A stretch of 64,000 nt of DNA, taken from the NCBI RefSeq assembly GCF_029873635.1, contig NC_080419.1, forward strand, positions 75,814,597-75,878,596, given 5' to 3'. This document shows positions 34,786 through 45,766 of this stretch, piece after piece. The stretch's first letter is position 1, and each line of letters opens with the position of its first letter. The notes beneath the pieces were generated by a model. The model was given only the letters and a program-made list of their open reading frames with translations, made no database searches and was not told where the DNA came from. This stretch comes from Malania oleifera (Eukaryota; Streptophyta; Magnoliopsida; Santalales; Ximeniaceae). The position numbers and the translations under genes are program-made.

Positions 34786-36442
34786 AGAACAGCTTGTGTT
34801 TTTCAGCATCAAAACAAAAATCGAATTCAAAAAACCAACAGTTTATATGATTAATAAATAAGTTAAAATTGGTTCATTTGATAACTGAATTAATCTTAAG
34901 TACATATTGAATCAAACTCGAATCACTAAAAGGTTGTAAGTTTTATACTAAATCGACCAGTTTAAAATATTTAACTGAACCAAACCGATCGAACTAGTCG
35001 ATTATAGTCTATTAATTTGGTTTTTTATGAATAATTCTCACCCATAATTACAACAAAGAAGGAAACATTAACTTTTCCAATTTTAATTTGAATATGGACT
35101 CGTCAGGAGCATATTTTTGCATTCACATGTGCTAACATAGAACCAACTTTACTTGGCCAAAAAAATTTGTTGTTGATGAGATTTTATAATTTGTCAACTT
35201 TAGATTTATGTTGATCTCGATAGACTACCAACCTAATGCAATAGGATATGCCAACCATTTGGGGATAGCTATGTTGTTTATAGATCATAATAACGAAGGA
35301 ATGAAACTTTTGATACAGAATATGAGAGTAAGTTTAGGCTTAGCCTCAAAGCATCAATGTAAAAATAGACTCTCCACAAAGAATGATGTAAGCAGAAGAA
35401 TGGAAAAGGAATGGTTAAATCCTAAAGGATAGGAAGGATTTTGTGTTAACTAGCAGGTTAGCCGTCATGAGATAAAACCCATGCTCAATGCTATTAGGTA
35501 TCTTGGGAGAATTGTCATGTGGGAAAGACCGCTTTCCTTTTTTTTTTGGGGGGGAGGGGGGTAAGGAAACGACTATGGTATTTAGAAGGTTAGCTAGTGC
35601 CCCTAGGAGGGACTATAAGCAATACATATTGCATAACATTGACCTACTACGTCTTGTGTGTTGAAACCTCTTAGATGCATCACTAATAATTAACGAGCAT
35701 GGTGAGATTATGCTTCGGACTGTTCATGCCAAACTCAGATGACAATGTCATAAGCAGTTAGTAGTGATGAGCTATATATGGTGCATAGTGTTTGAACTCA
35801 AATTAAAAAAAAATAAAATGTAAGTTACAAAAGAAGAACGATGTATACTTAATTAAAAATGAGTAGGTAGGAGTAAGCAAAGAAGGAGGACCTAAACGGA
35901 CTAAAGAGAGCACTAGTAGTAGAGGTTATAGGCCTTTTGATGAATGTGCTAGTGTATACAAACAAAGAACGACAAGAAATTTACCAAAAAACATGCTTAA
36001 ACAAAAGCCAAAAAATTGTGAAGATTGAAAAAAACATGAATGACTAGGATGAATTTTCTTAGAAAAACCAGCCACAAAGAAGCATGTGTTCTGCACACAG
36101 TTAATAGCTTTTATATATGTGTTATTATCAAATATTTGCTCTATTTTGGAATCATATCTCAACAAAAGATATGACACTCCAAAACTCAATGAGAAGTAGC
36201 TTGATACTCGAGCAAAATTTTCACATGGTTAGCTATGAAACTACTAAGGGAGTAGTTGATAGAGACATGTTTAATGTTGGACAATCTAACTTGATTGTTT
36301 AAGAAGAAGATGAGATTAAGTAAACTGAATTAATGAGGACAATCAAGTATAAAAACTACTTAATCAACTAAGTTCAATTAGCAAAGTCATCATGTTGTGT
36401 TGAGATTAGGTCTATAGGTTCACCTTGGATTAAGTCAACTAT
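34786..36442. other. Low-copy intergenic stretch, no recognised gene
   Basis: AT-rich DNA with short open frames (for example 35208-35432 on +) that I cannot assign. A G run of mixed G/A lies at about 35548-35562. No TE domain or splice-consistent gene structure was recognised. Confidence 0.4.
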
Positions 36443-36560
36443 CACTACAAGGAAACTCAAATTTTTCATAGCCGGTATGCCATTGTAATGGATACAATTG
36501 ATATAACCATAACAATAGCTAGATATTTGGCGGCAAATAAAATTGAAACAACCATGCTCA
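36443..36560 (+). mobile_element. CACTA-like transposon terminus (fragment)
   Basis: CACTACAAGGAAACTC followed by ATTTTTCATAGCCGG and TTTGGCGGCAAA is the terminal plus subterminal layout of plant CACTA elements (CACTACAAGAAAA...). I found no matching inverted end ...TTTCTTGTAGTG within the window, so it is a one-ended fragment. Confidence 0.4.
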
Positions 36561-37557
36561 AATTGGCAGAATCATAAACTTGTGTATTAAACAAGCTTTG
36601 TATAAATAAGGTGATGCCTATCAATATCTTTATGCACCGAAGGCTCAATCATCTGCTTAGTTGACATGGCATTGGAGAACTATCTCTACAGCACTGTTTG
36701 GCCGATTTTTGTAAAATTTTAACTCATAACTCAACTCTAACAGTGTATCTAAGCCATTGAACTTGAAACCCTGCATCATCGCAACAGTTTGGATTCAAGA
36801 AAAACTCTTCAAATCATTATCCCAAATCCCATATCCAAAATTTATTTTTCAATAACATACATATGTTTCTGATTAAATAATCTTGTCTTTCCTCAGCCAA
36901 ATGTAACCATTGTTATTAGTTGGATATATTTATTTTAGTCATAGTATAGAGTAAGTGGGGCATTTTCCTTCTCACTGCTTCGGTTTTGATCTAGTCCATC
37001 GCACAAAGATTGACAGCACGTGTACATTTCGGGAATAGAAGGGACAAAAAATGGTGCATTTGACACCATGAGAAACCCAATATAATCAGCTACCATAATA
37101 AAATAAAAATAAATGAACCACTTGCCCTCAGGTGCGTTCTTCCATGGTCTTGTCCAGCTCGCTATTGGAGGAATAGTCCCGTTCCAAGGGGAGAAAAATA
37201 AAAACGCACCCTTTTTTATTGCTTCAGTCCCTTCATGTCCCTGTTGATTCCCACAATATAACAAAGCGTAGTGATGGAATTGTTGAAGTGTGGCAGACAA
37301 GATTAGGGTTTCCCCACAAAGGCCACCAAGTTTAGTGTTAATTAAGTAAATTAATCAGTGGATGGTCCAAACTTAACCCTTGCTTGGGAGTGTGGGGACA
37401 TTAATGGTTTGCTTTCTTTGTTTGATTTGTAATGTTGCTGTGAGGCCAGTTTAGGTCAAAGATGCGATTGATTCAATTCCTTAATTCCATCAAATTGAAA
37501 GAACAGGTGGTGAAACTGAAAGGAAGAAAAGAAAGCTGAAAGGAATTTCAAGACTGT
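36561..37557. other. Intergenic stretch with one unassigned open frame
   Basis: The longest frame is 36935-37300 on - (121 codons, non-TE composition, including GNQQGHEGTEAIKKGAFLFF and KNAPEGKWF). I do not recognise it and its first codon is not certain. The text 36690-36780 (AACTCATAACTCAACTCTAACAGTG) resembles subterminal sequence of small hAT-type MITEs but has no clear partner. Confidence 0.3.
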
Positions 37558-37793
37558 AGAATGGTACGAAAAGTGCCTATGCATTTGAAGAATATCAATT
37601 TTCTGATGCAAAGATGCTGGCTATGTACTTCTTTGTTGAAGAATTGAGGACATTCATGCAGTTTAATTTTTCTTCTGACAATCTCCGGGCTGCTGCTTTG
37701 TCTTTGAGGGGTTATTGACAGTCTTCTGGGTATGATGATGGTGAGTTGGAACTCAAGGGTTGCTTGAAGCAGGTTGGCCTCAAGCTTCTTTAG
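37558..37793 (+). pseudogene. Exon-like reading frame, last-exon remnant of an unidentified gene
   Basis: A 3' splice-like AGACTGTAG precedes a frame reading GTKSAYAFEEYQFSDAKM, LAMYFFVEELRTFMQF and NFSSDNLRAAALSLRGY, one internal TGA (37716), then QSSGYDDGELELKGCLKQVG and LKLL-stop (37791). The even mix of residues and absence of TE motifs suggest a host-gene exon with one nonsense mutation (CGA to TGA is possible). I do not recognise the protein. No upstream exon was found, so it could be a retained gene fragment. Confidence 0.4.
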
Positions 37794-38089
37794 GTAAAAT
37801 ACAGCTAGACAATGATGGGCTAAGACCTTAAGCATTTTCTGAGCTGTACTGACCATAGCCCATAGGTAGTTTAGGTTTCCTGAGAAGAAAGTCAGATTGG
37901 CAAGTAATTCAGCTCCATGAATTCATATTTACTTGGCATCAAAAGGGAAAGAACCATGCACTCAAACGTATACATAATGGTAGTTTAATCTACTTGATGG
38001 CAAGTGAAAAATAAAATAATGATTTGTAGGCCCAAAAAGTGCAATAAACTTATTAACATTCTCAGTTGAAGAGATATGTTGATGTTGTA

Positions 38090-38214
38090 TTTGGGAGCGT
38101 GGATTTCAAATCTCGAATTTGGATTTAGGTGGATTTGAATAAATTTCAATACAATATTATATTACATCTTATCCAAATCCAATACAAATTCAAATCTAAA
38201 GCCTCTCCAAACAT
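38090..38214. mobile_element. MITE-like repeat (hAT-type ends)
   Basis: Left end TTTGGGAGCGTGGATTTCAAATCT and right end (reverse complement) TGTTTGGAGAGGCTTTAGATTTGAATTT are imperfect inverted copies rich in CAAATCCAAAT blocks, about 125 bp in total. No clean target duplication was seen. Confidence 0.45.
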
Positions 38215-39534
38215 AGGATGAGAGCTTTTACAAGAAAAAAAGAGCAAAATAAATGAATGTGGTTATTAATTTTTATCTATGATTTTATATAATTATTAAA
38301 ACATAATATTTTACATAATTTGAGTTAGAGCATTCATATCATATCATTCTTCATTTTTCATGTTCCTATATTTATGTGGTATCTTAATAGTATCTCATAT
38401 CTATATTTATCTTTTTATAGTTTTAAACAAAATTTTAATTTTATAAAAAATTGGACCACTCTTTCTTTAATATTCTTAAGACAATATACTTTTAATTTGT
38501 TTAAAAATATATCTAAACTTTATAGAAAATTAAAAAATATATATATTTTACACCATATTATTTTCATACCAACAACAAATTTTAAATGCATATCTATTTT
38601 TTAAAATAAACAATTAAAAAATGTTTTAAAATTATGAATGTAGGATATCATATTAAACTAGTCCTAAAAGGTTAAAAGAAAATTTTTGATAGTCCTTCAA
38701 GTGACAACTTTTTTAATACCTATATTACCCTTTGAATCTCACTCACTTAAAATTTAAATCTCTATTATGTCCCAATTTATAATATAATGCCCAAAATACT
38801 CATTTTAGTTTTTTTTATTCCACACAATTCCCCTTCTCAACTGTTTGTTTTTCCAACTTATTGTCTTCCCCCATTCTGTTCACCTTCTTAACAATTCACC
38901 TCTTTGTCTTTTCACCTTCCCTCCTATCATCATATAAAAAACTCACTCTTCTTCTCTTACCTTCCCAAAACTTTATCATTGACTCATCTTCTCACTTGCT
39001 TATGGAGCTATTGGTATTTTGATTATAAGCTCACATTGCACAAAAAAAATATTAACTATATATGAGAAGAGGTAAACTTTTAACTAGCTTTGCTCTAATA
39101 TTTTGATCTCCTTTTCTCTCCTCTCCTTTGTTTTTCTTTTTTTCTTCATTGTTTGGGTTTAGAAATAGCAGATGGAATAATAAGAAACAATGATAATTAA
39201 AAGACTTAAGACCTAATGGAGTCCATTAACTCTTACTTTAGTTTAAAGGGAAGACATATTTTGATGGTATCCCCAATTTATTTAGAAAGTTTAGAAGTGC
39301 TCTTATTTAGGTGTTCATGATCCTAACATTTTGATGGTTTGCAATTTCAACTCAATCTTTACCTTAGAGAGACACTTATAAGCTTATTGTAAATATAAAA
39401 TTTATTTTTGATAGGCATCTTATAAAAGCTAACACATTTCCAAATTTTGTACCAATAATCAACTTTAAAACAACATTATGCAATAACTTTGTATAATGAT
39501 TTTGTACTTTTTGAGCACACCAATTGTGGAAATG
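38215..39534. other. AT-rich intergenic stretch; one promoter-like segment
   Basis: There is no gene domain. CATATAAAAAACTCACTC (38931-38948) followed by a CT-rich leader and ATG at 39003 has promoter layout, but the ATG frame stops after 6 codons. GAAGAGGTAAAC at 39065-39076 could be a splice donor. Otherwise nothing was recognised. Confidence 0.3.
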
Positions 39535-39787
39535 TGTTAAAACTTGATGTACATTGTTGCCCAGAACCTAACAGCTTAAACTTTTAGGTAAAGTGGTCAT
39601 TTAACATGGTATTAGAGTTGGGTTACCAAAAGGTCCTGGGTTCTAGTCTTGTTGCCGGAAATTGAAAAAAAAATTATTGCATTCCTTATTATGGGTTATT
39701 GCACGTACGGGGAGTGTTAAAACTTGATATACATTGTTGGTCCACAAACTAACAGTTTAAACTTTTAGATAAAGTGGTAATCTAACA
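39535..39787 (+). mobile_element. SMART/TRIM-type miniature LTR retrotransposon, 253 bp
   Basis: LTRs of 72 and 73 bp (39535-39606 and 39715-39787) both run TGTTAAAACTTGAT...TAACA and differ at about 9 positions. The PBS TGGTATTAGAGTTGG (39607-39621) fits the initiator-Met-tRNA type (TGGTATCAGAGC). The PPT GTACGGGGAG (39705-39714) directly precedes the 3' LTR. The interior is 108 bp and noncoding. Flanks AAATG/AAACT share only 3 of 5 bases. This size matches the smallest LTR retrotransposons described in plants (SMARTs); it depends on other elements for all proteins. Confidence 0.8.
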
Positions 39788-39995
39788 AAACTTGCAAACT
39801 AAGGATCAAAATAAAAAAGAACCTTTTGTACTTTTAACAAAAAATTCTTAGGACTAAATTCTTATTTGTAATGATAATTCCCCCTTTCCTGGATATTAAG
39901 AATCCCTAATAATTTATTTAAAATATAAATATAGCTACACATGAATCAACTCTAAGTCAGCTATTTTTTGTTAACTCTTAAAAAACTAATTAATT

Positions 39996-40037
<42 letters not shown>

Positions 40038-41021
40038 ATTAGTCATGTAAGTTGTAGAATTTTATTTTATAACTTAAATTATTATTATCACTAATTGAAA
40101 TTGTTATATTATTGTGTTAATAATAATATTAGATAATTTATAAAGAGTTTGATTTTGTTTACTTAAGAAAATATTAATTATAATCTTTAAAATATAAAAT
40201 AATGTCTCACATGTAAAACACGTGACCATAAATAATATGGTAGATAAGGGTCAGAGAATTGAGTAGTTATTATAAATGGTGTTCGAATGGGTTTGCTGGG
40301 GAATGATACAAGGCCCAACCGATTGCCAGATCACTAGGGCCCAAAAAATGTGAACTGCATTATAGTTTTAACTATTTTACTTCCCCATATTACTGCTGCA
40401 TCTGGACTGGGCTTCATTTGGGCCGTCCATCCGGCTTACCACTGTTAAAATCTCCCCACCATAAGGCGGCCCAATGAAGAACTAAAAAATACGGACCCAT
40501 CTTATCCCGGACTCCTAAAGGAGAATGGCCCGACCCATGGAGATATTTTTTTTCTGTTTCCCGGGTACCATATTAATAAATTAATTTAAAATTTATTAAA
40601 TTGAGAATAAAATGAGTACAAATCCAAAATATTGTTGAACAAATATGTAATTGTAGGCTCAGATTACATACTCTTCTAATTAATGCTTTAAAATAAAATA
40701 TTATCAAAAAATAAATTACTAAAGCAAATATATAATTGTAGATTGTAAAAATTATATACTATCAAAGCCAATTCAGAAATAGAGGTCTCAACTATCTTTT
40801 AGTACAAATCAAGGTTTATTAATCATCCAAATTTGTTTCGTGAAGGTGGTGGATATATATATTAAACTATTTCTAAAAGATTAAGGTTACATTTGGTTTG
40901 AGAAATGTTTATTCTTAAGAAAGAAATTAGTTTTAATACCTTAGTTACAATTAGTTATAAAAGAAAGTATATTATTATAATAAAACAAATAATAATGTTT
41001 AATAGGTACACTAGGTGCATA
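39788..41021. other. AT-rich intergenic DNA with (TA)n and a GGCCCA cluster
   Basis: A TA microsatellite lies at about 40004-40032. At 40305-40535 a GC-richer island holds at least five GGCCCA/TGGGCY-type motifs (about 40312, 40338, 40408, 40419, 40467), resembling site II elements of plant promoters. No reading frame of note adjoins it on either side. Confidence 0.4.
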
Positions 41022-41145
41022 CACTACAACAAACATGATTTCACTGTGTATAAAAAATTAATTATAACTGTCTAATTTAGTTTAAATATGTACACATGGT
41101 GAAATCATGTTAGTTTCAATGGATACACTCGGTGCACCTAATATT
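41022..41145. repeat. Short inverted repeat, foldback-like
   Basis: AACATGATTTCACTGTGTA (41032-41050) pairs with TACACATGGTGAAATCATGTT (41091-41111). Outside it are the direct repeats GTACACTAGGTGCATA (41006) and ATACACTCGGTGCACC (41123). CACTACAAC at 41022 recalls a CACTA end but no opposite end was found. 41146-41388 is AT-rich with nothing recognised. Confidence 0.45.
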
Positions 41146-41388
41146 TTGGCATAGAAAATAGTTCTTAGATCCTTGCCAAAAAAATTATTATTATATCTAT
41201 TTTAATTTCCTTTCACTCACTCTCTCTCCTTTTAAAGTAACATCTATGCAAAAAATCTTCCATTATTCTTATGTAAGAAAGAATTTTTTAGGTTACGGGT
41301 ACGAAAGAGAACCTAAGTCTTCTTGGCACTCTTTCATGTTGTTGGATTGACATAAGCTCATTCTAGACTTGTCTGTGTAGTCACAATA

Positions 41389-41908
41389 TGTCACGGGCGG
41401 ACTATTCTCACACCTTTGTGAAGGGTCGTGCGGCGCTAGCTAAAGCACTCTTGCTTAACTAGCTAGCCTATCGTTTACCAATATTCATCCACGAAACACT
41501 TTCATTTGCATTCATTCAATTAGCAATGAAAATAGTAATCAATTCATAAAAGTCGTGGCAAGCAAGTAGTAAACATTGAAACTACGCAATTTATTAACAA
41601 CACCTTCATTGACAATGTGTGTTTAGCAAGGGAGGCAAGTAGGCTAAACACGTTGACAATAGCTAGTGAGTTTTACAATAATTGATGAACACTCACCCTC
41701 CCCTAAAGAGGTTTTTATGTAATTATCATCCTGGCACTAGGAAACATCAAAGTGACCGAGGAGTCATACTGTCTTATTTGGTATACAAAGACACTGCTAG
41801 TAGAAAATAATCCTATACTAGTATTTACATGATGGAAACCCATCCCAAGTACATGAGACAAGTGGTCACAGACAAACATAATGCCCTGAATAAGCTTAGC
41901 TCATGACA
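41389..41908 (-). repeat. 3' LTR of chromovirus, 520 bp
   Basis: It begins TGTCACGGGCGG and ends GCTCATGACA, followed by CTCCCCCAC (41909-41917), a PPT read on -. TG...CA ends and PPT adjacency define it. The 5' LTR lies beyond the window. Confidence 0.72.
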
Positions 41909-41917
41909 CTCCCCCAC

Positions 41918-42600
41918 TTACGCGGTCGATGTCTTCGCAGACTTTGGCGGTAGGTACACTTCAAGTTTGTCCACGAACGGTTGAATATCTTCAGCTGAAA
42001 TCCAGTTGATTTATTTTTCATCAAGGCATTTCCACTTCACTAAGAACTTCTATTGCTTCTTCCTTGAGGAGATGAACTTTCTGTCTACAAGGATATCTTC
42101 GACTTCAAGTATGTCAGATTGCACTATCTTCAACTCTGCTTTATTGGACTAACTTCTGCTAAGGTCATTTGTGTCGACGTGGAATGGCGTGAGGCTGTTG
42201 ACATGAAACCGCGATCTTCTCCCTTGATCTACCCACTTCTTCATCTACTTGGAAGCTTTCTCCAGATAGGCTCGGGAAAACTCTACATTTTATCTCCATT
42301 GATCTCTGGTGAAGTTGTACGCCCTGGGACTCTTTTCTCTGTACAACTCGCCCACCGTGTGAGATACCAATGGCTACTGGCCTGCTCTTGTTGGTCGTTG
42401 AGCTCCTTTGGGCATTGCCACAGAATGGAAAATTGTGTCAAGATGTCAAGATATGACCTGAATATCCTGAAAAATTATGTTAAGAAGTTGTCAGTGAATA
42501 TTGAGTCTCGGTCACAAATAATAACTTGGAAAACACCCACAATGTTTCATAACAACCGAAAGGAACAATTGTGCTATCTCCTTTTTCGAACAGTACTTTG
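41918..42600 (-). pseudogene. Chromovirus integrase core and chromodomain, decayed
   Basis: On -, near the LTR: VKWKCLDEK-stop-INWISAEDIQPFVDKLEVYLPPKSAKTS, the end of a chromodomain with its acidic tail. Upstream pieces (42240-42480) hold broken integrase core text. Open frames on + across this region are shadows. It is inactive. Confidence 0.6.
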
Positions 42601-42606
42601 GTGCAG

Positions 42607-42855
42607 CTATGAACGTACCAAACTTCCCTTGCTCCCCTTGTCTTGTTGGAAAATGAGACAAGTTTGGGTATAATCAACCACATCATCACGCATGTGCGGC
42701 CAATAATACCTCCCCAGTAGTCCTATCATTGGAGTCATTCTCCACGAGTACCCCTCAACAAGCTTCCTACAATATCTAGTAAAGCTAAGAAAGGAATGCA
42801 ACTCCTTCATTGTCGTGGAGATCTTCTGTTCTTGAATCATCCTTACCTTCTCCAT
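42607..42855 (-). pseudogene. RT C-terminus fused to integrase zinc domain by deletion
   Basis: The 82-codon frame reads EKVRMIQEQKISTTMKELHS and FLSFTRYCRKLVEGYSWRMT (the RT connection segment), then passes directly to GRYYWPHMRDDVVDYTQTCL and IFQQDK (the integrase H2C2 region, with the second Cys changed to Phe). RNase H, normally between them, is gone while the frame stays open. The fusion is most simply an in-frame deletion of several hundred bases. Confidence 0.68.
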
Positions 42856-42995
42856 ACCCCTCTGAATGCAACCTTGTTCAACTACATGACCAAGGAATTT
42901 GTTGCTCCACTAAGCAAAAGAGCACTTCTCTTTCTCCACATCCATACTGTTTCCCCTCAGCCTGTCAAACACCTTCTGTAGATGCTCTTTATGTT

Positions 42996-43125
42996 TCATC
43001 TAAACAACACCAATGCTTGCAAGGGTGCTTTGGAAGGGCGAACACATGTCACTTCCAATTTATCAAGTTGTTTCCCCAACTCTACTATCTCTGGAGGTGC
43101 CATGTGATATAGCCCTTTAGCAGGT
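42996..43125 (-). pseudogene. Chromovirus RT N-terminal part
   Basis: AKGLYHMAPPEIVELGKQLD and KLEVTCVRPSKAPLQALVLF correspond to the RT entry segment (MAPPELAELRKQL...IRPSKAPYGAPVLF in relatives). The frame is interrupted on its N-terminal side by the solo LTR at 43126 and continues at 45235. Confidence 0.72.
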
Positions 43126-45234
43126 TGTTGACTTTTTGGGTTATATCCGATTTTGATTATGACAAATACAAAGTATCTTACTTGTGCATTGAGTATGTGT
43201 GCAGGATTATTACTTTGCATGCACGGATGGTAAGAATTAATTAGAAGCCATGAGGAGCTGAAATTCAACATCACCTGACCTATGACATGGTAATACGAAG
43301 TGCAAAAGGAATGAAGGCATTGTCTATATTGTGTTGTAAATGCATCTAAGTTTTGGGTCTGTAATATTTTAATATGGTCTATAATAATTGCATTTGCATG
43401 CATGATAGGGATGAATACTCAAGACCATGGATAAACCTTAGGGATCACCTTTTGGTTGACTGACGCCGGATTTTTGGGACTAATTAAAAAGCCCAAAGAC
43501 CTTAGACTGACCATAGGACCCAAATTATTGCATGAAAAAGTTACCTATAACTTAGAAATAAGAAGTATGTGATAAGGGGCAACTTTAAATAGAAATCTTG
43601 ACTTAATTGCACAAAGTTAGTGTGTTCAGTTGACCGAACCTTAACACACAGAGACACTTCGGTTGACCAAACCACCCCAAGGTGAAAAGTTTGATCATTT
43701 GATCGACAATCCTTAAAATGAACATCAATGCCCTGGTTGACTGAACTTGAAGTAGAAAAGTGGCCTAGTTAACCAAACATCCAAATTCGGTCAACCAAAG
43801 TTTGCCTGGTTGACCGAACCTCGGAGGTTCCAAAATCGCCTCAAGTCTGGTTAACCAACACCTCAGTTCAAAAATACCCTGGTCGACCGAACTGAGTAAC
43901 CTGGTTGACCGAATCTTAAAAATGGTCGACCGAACCTCTCGGGTTGGTTAACTTTTACCGAGGTTAAACTATGTTATTTTTAATTAAACTCAATTAATCA
44001 TTTTTTCAAAATACCCAGCTTGTCCCCAGCAACTATAATTTCGGCAAAGTTTATAAATACAAGTTCATTTGTTCAAATCAAGTAGAGATTAGCATTTTGA
44101 TTAGGAAAATTTCTCTCTAAGATTTTTATACGCTTATTGCTTACATACTCTCAAATTTCAAGCATATCTTACATACTTTCATTCATTTGTTTTTTCTTGA
44201 TTATTTCAAAAAGAGAGCATCATCTTCACTCTCCTTAATTTGCAAATCAATTGCGACTTGAAGGGAGTTTAGATATTCATTATTGGGCATATTCATATAT
44301 CATCTCTTGGCTTATACTCTCACATAAACATACATATTTGAAAAACCTTCTTGAGAGTTTGCTATTGTGATTGTTCCCATGTTATTTGATATAAATAAAT
44401 ATTGATTGGGAAAATCTCATCCTTGATTCTAATTCTTATCTTCTTTATTGCAAGAGTCAAAAGCTTGCATATTATTCTTTTGATAAAACCTTTGCAAGCT
44501 TAAACCCTAATATCCATTGTGCTTAATTTTCCATAAAATATTTTTATTGGATATTTGCTTAGGGTTTTAAAGTCCCTTTGAAAATACTATCTTGAACTAA
44601 GGGTCTCACTCTCACATATATACATACACACATTATTGAGAGTTGACACATAGATTTACAAGGTCTCACTTGAGCATACATCTTTATCATTTTCGAGTGC
44701 ATATTTTAGGCTATAATTGTTGTACACATCTGCTTGTATTAAAAGCATTTATTTGTTCAAAAATTTTTCATATCTGTTGTATTTCGAACGTATGATCGAA
44801 AAAGGGAGACTAACCTTGTGAATAGTCCCGGATTGACTTTGACCCGGTTAGGAAAGCTAGGTGCACCATCCTATAAGGTGTTGTATTAGGTGCCGCTCCA
44901 CCCGTTAAGCGAGCCATAGTGGAATCCTCTTACTTGTGAGCTTGGGGCGGGGATGTAGGCATTGTTAGCCAAACCCTGATAACATTTCTTGTGTGTGATC
45001 TTTATTTCCACAGTTTTAATTCCATCACTTGAATAATTATATTTTATAGTGTATGATCGTGAATTATTGAGCCTGCTATACATGTTTTGAATTTTTCTCA
45101 GTTATTTGTTTGGTGAATTGAGTCTGCTTTTAGAAGGAGCCCAGGTTTCGAAATACTACCAATGTCTGGTTTAACCTAGGCAAAAGTTTTAAAATTTCAA
45201 TTCACCCCCTCTTGGGAATACACCAATTCCAGCA
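43126..45234 (+). repeat. Solo SIRE-like copia LTR with target duplication
   Basis: It starts TGTTGACTTTTTGGG and ends GGAATACACCAATTCCAGCA. The flanking pentamers CAGGT (43121-43125) and CACGT (45235-45239) differ at one base, consistent with a target duplication. On either side the chromovirus RT frame resumes. No internal region remains, so it arose by LTR-LTR recombination. It contains a palindrome array and TATA (TTATAAATAC, 44051). Confidence 0.78.
43624..43946 (+). promoter_or_regulatory. GGTCGACCGAAC palindrome array in U3
   Basis: About twelve copies, for example CAGTTGACCGAACC, TCGGTTGACCAAACC, CTGGTCGACCGAAC, CTGGTTGACCGAACC and ATGGTCGACCGAACC, with many TTGACC or TCAACC variants expected from CpG decay. 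The array ends in CCTCTCGGGTTG, as in the copy at 11257, and is followed by TTTTACCGAGGTTAAA (43953) and TATA (44051). Confidence 0.62.
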
Positions 45235-45360
45235 CACGTGCTTCCACTCATAGAAACAACTCGATCTCATGCTCCATAGTCCGTCGTGAAGCTAAATTGT
45301 GAGGTAGCTTATCCGGCAACACCTACTTGTACTCATCCAACGGTGCTTGCATAGTCGTAG
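45235..45360 (-). pseudogene. Chromovirus protease-RT linker and RT start
   Basis: On -, APLDEYK-stop-VLPDKLPHNLAS and TMEHEIELF correspond to the pre-RT segment (LPPRR..DH.IEL in relatives). It is cut at 45361 by the palindromic-family arm and at 45234 by the solo LTR. Confidence 0.68.
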
Positions 45361-45766
45361 TGTAACGACCTGCCTATTTTACCATAATTAATGATTTTTT
45401 TAACATAATAATCATGATAAAACATAATCAACCTGGACCCATTAGTACCAGGGATATTCCTAAAATACAATACTGATACCTAAACAGCGGGAAACATAAA
45501 ATCATATACATATCAAATCATCCATCCAACACAACACCAAATATTTACTACAACTGTCATATACATACACACATCCCAAAATATCCAAAAGTGCCCCAGG
45601 GTCACCACCCAAAAATTTGTAAGACCCTAGCAAAATGACTTACCCTTTAGATAGGGTAGAACAGTCGAACTCTAACACTGCACAGCTTTATCCGGTCTTC
45701 TATCTGGGGCTCCTGAAATGTTTATATAACTAGGGTGAGACAACTGTCAATAAGGGAAATAAACCG

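Noticed and set aside
36117..36302. A 61-codon frame on + and 35208-35432 on + as genes
   Set aside because: Short, non-ATG or uncertain starts, no recognisable motif and no splice-consistent neighbours.
41022..41031. CACTACAAC as a CACTA transposon end
   Set aside because: No opposite terminus and no subterminal repeats; the local inverted repeat explains the sequence better.
42119..42673. A 184-codon frame on +
   Set aside because: It is a shadow of the decayed chromovirus integrase on -; that strand has recognisable integrase and chromodomain motifs.
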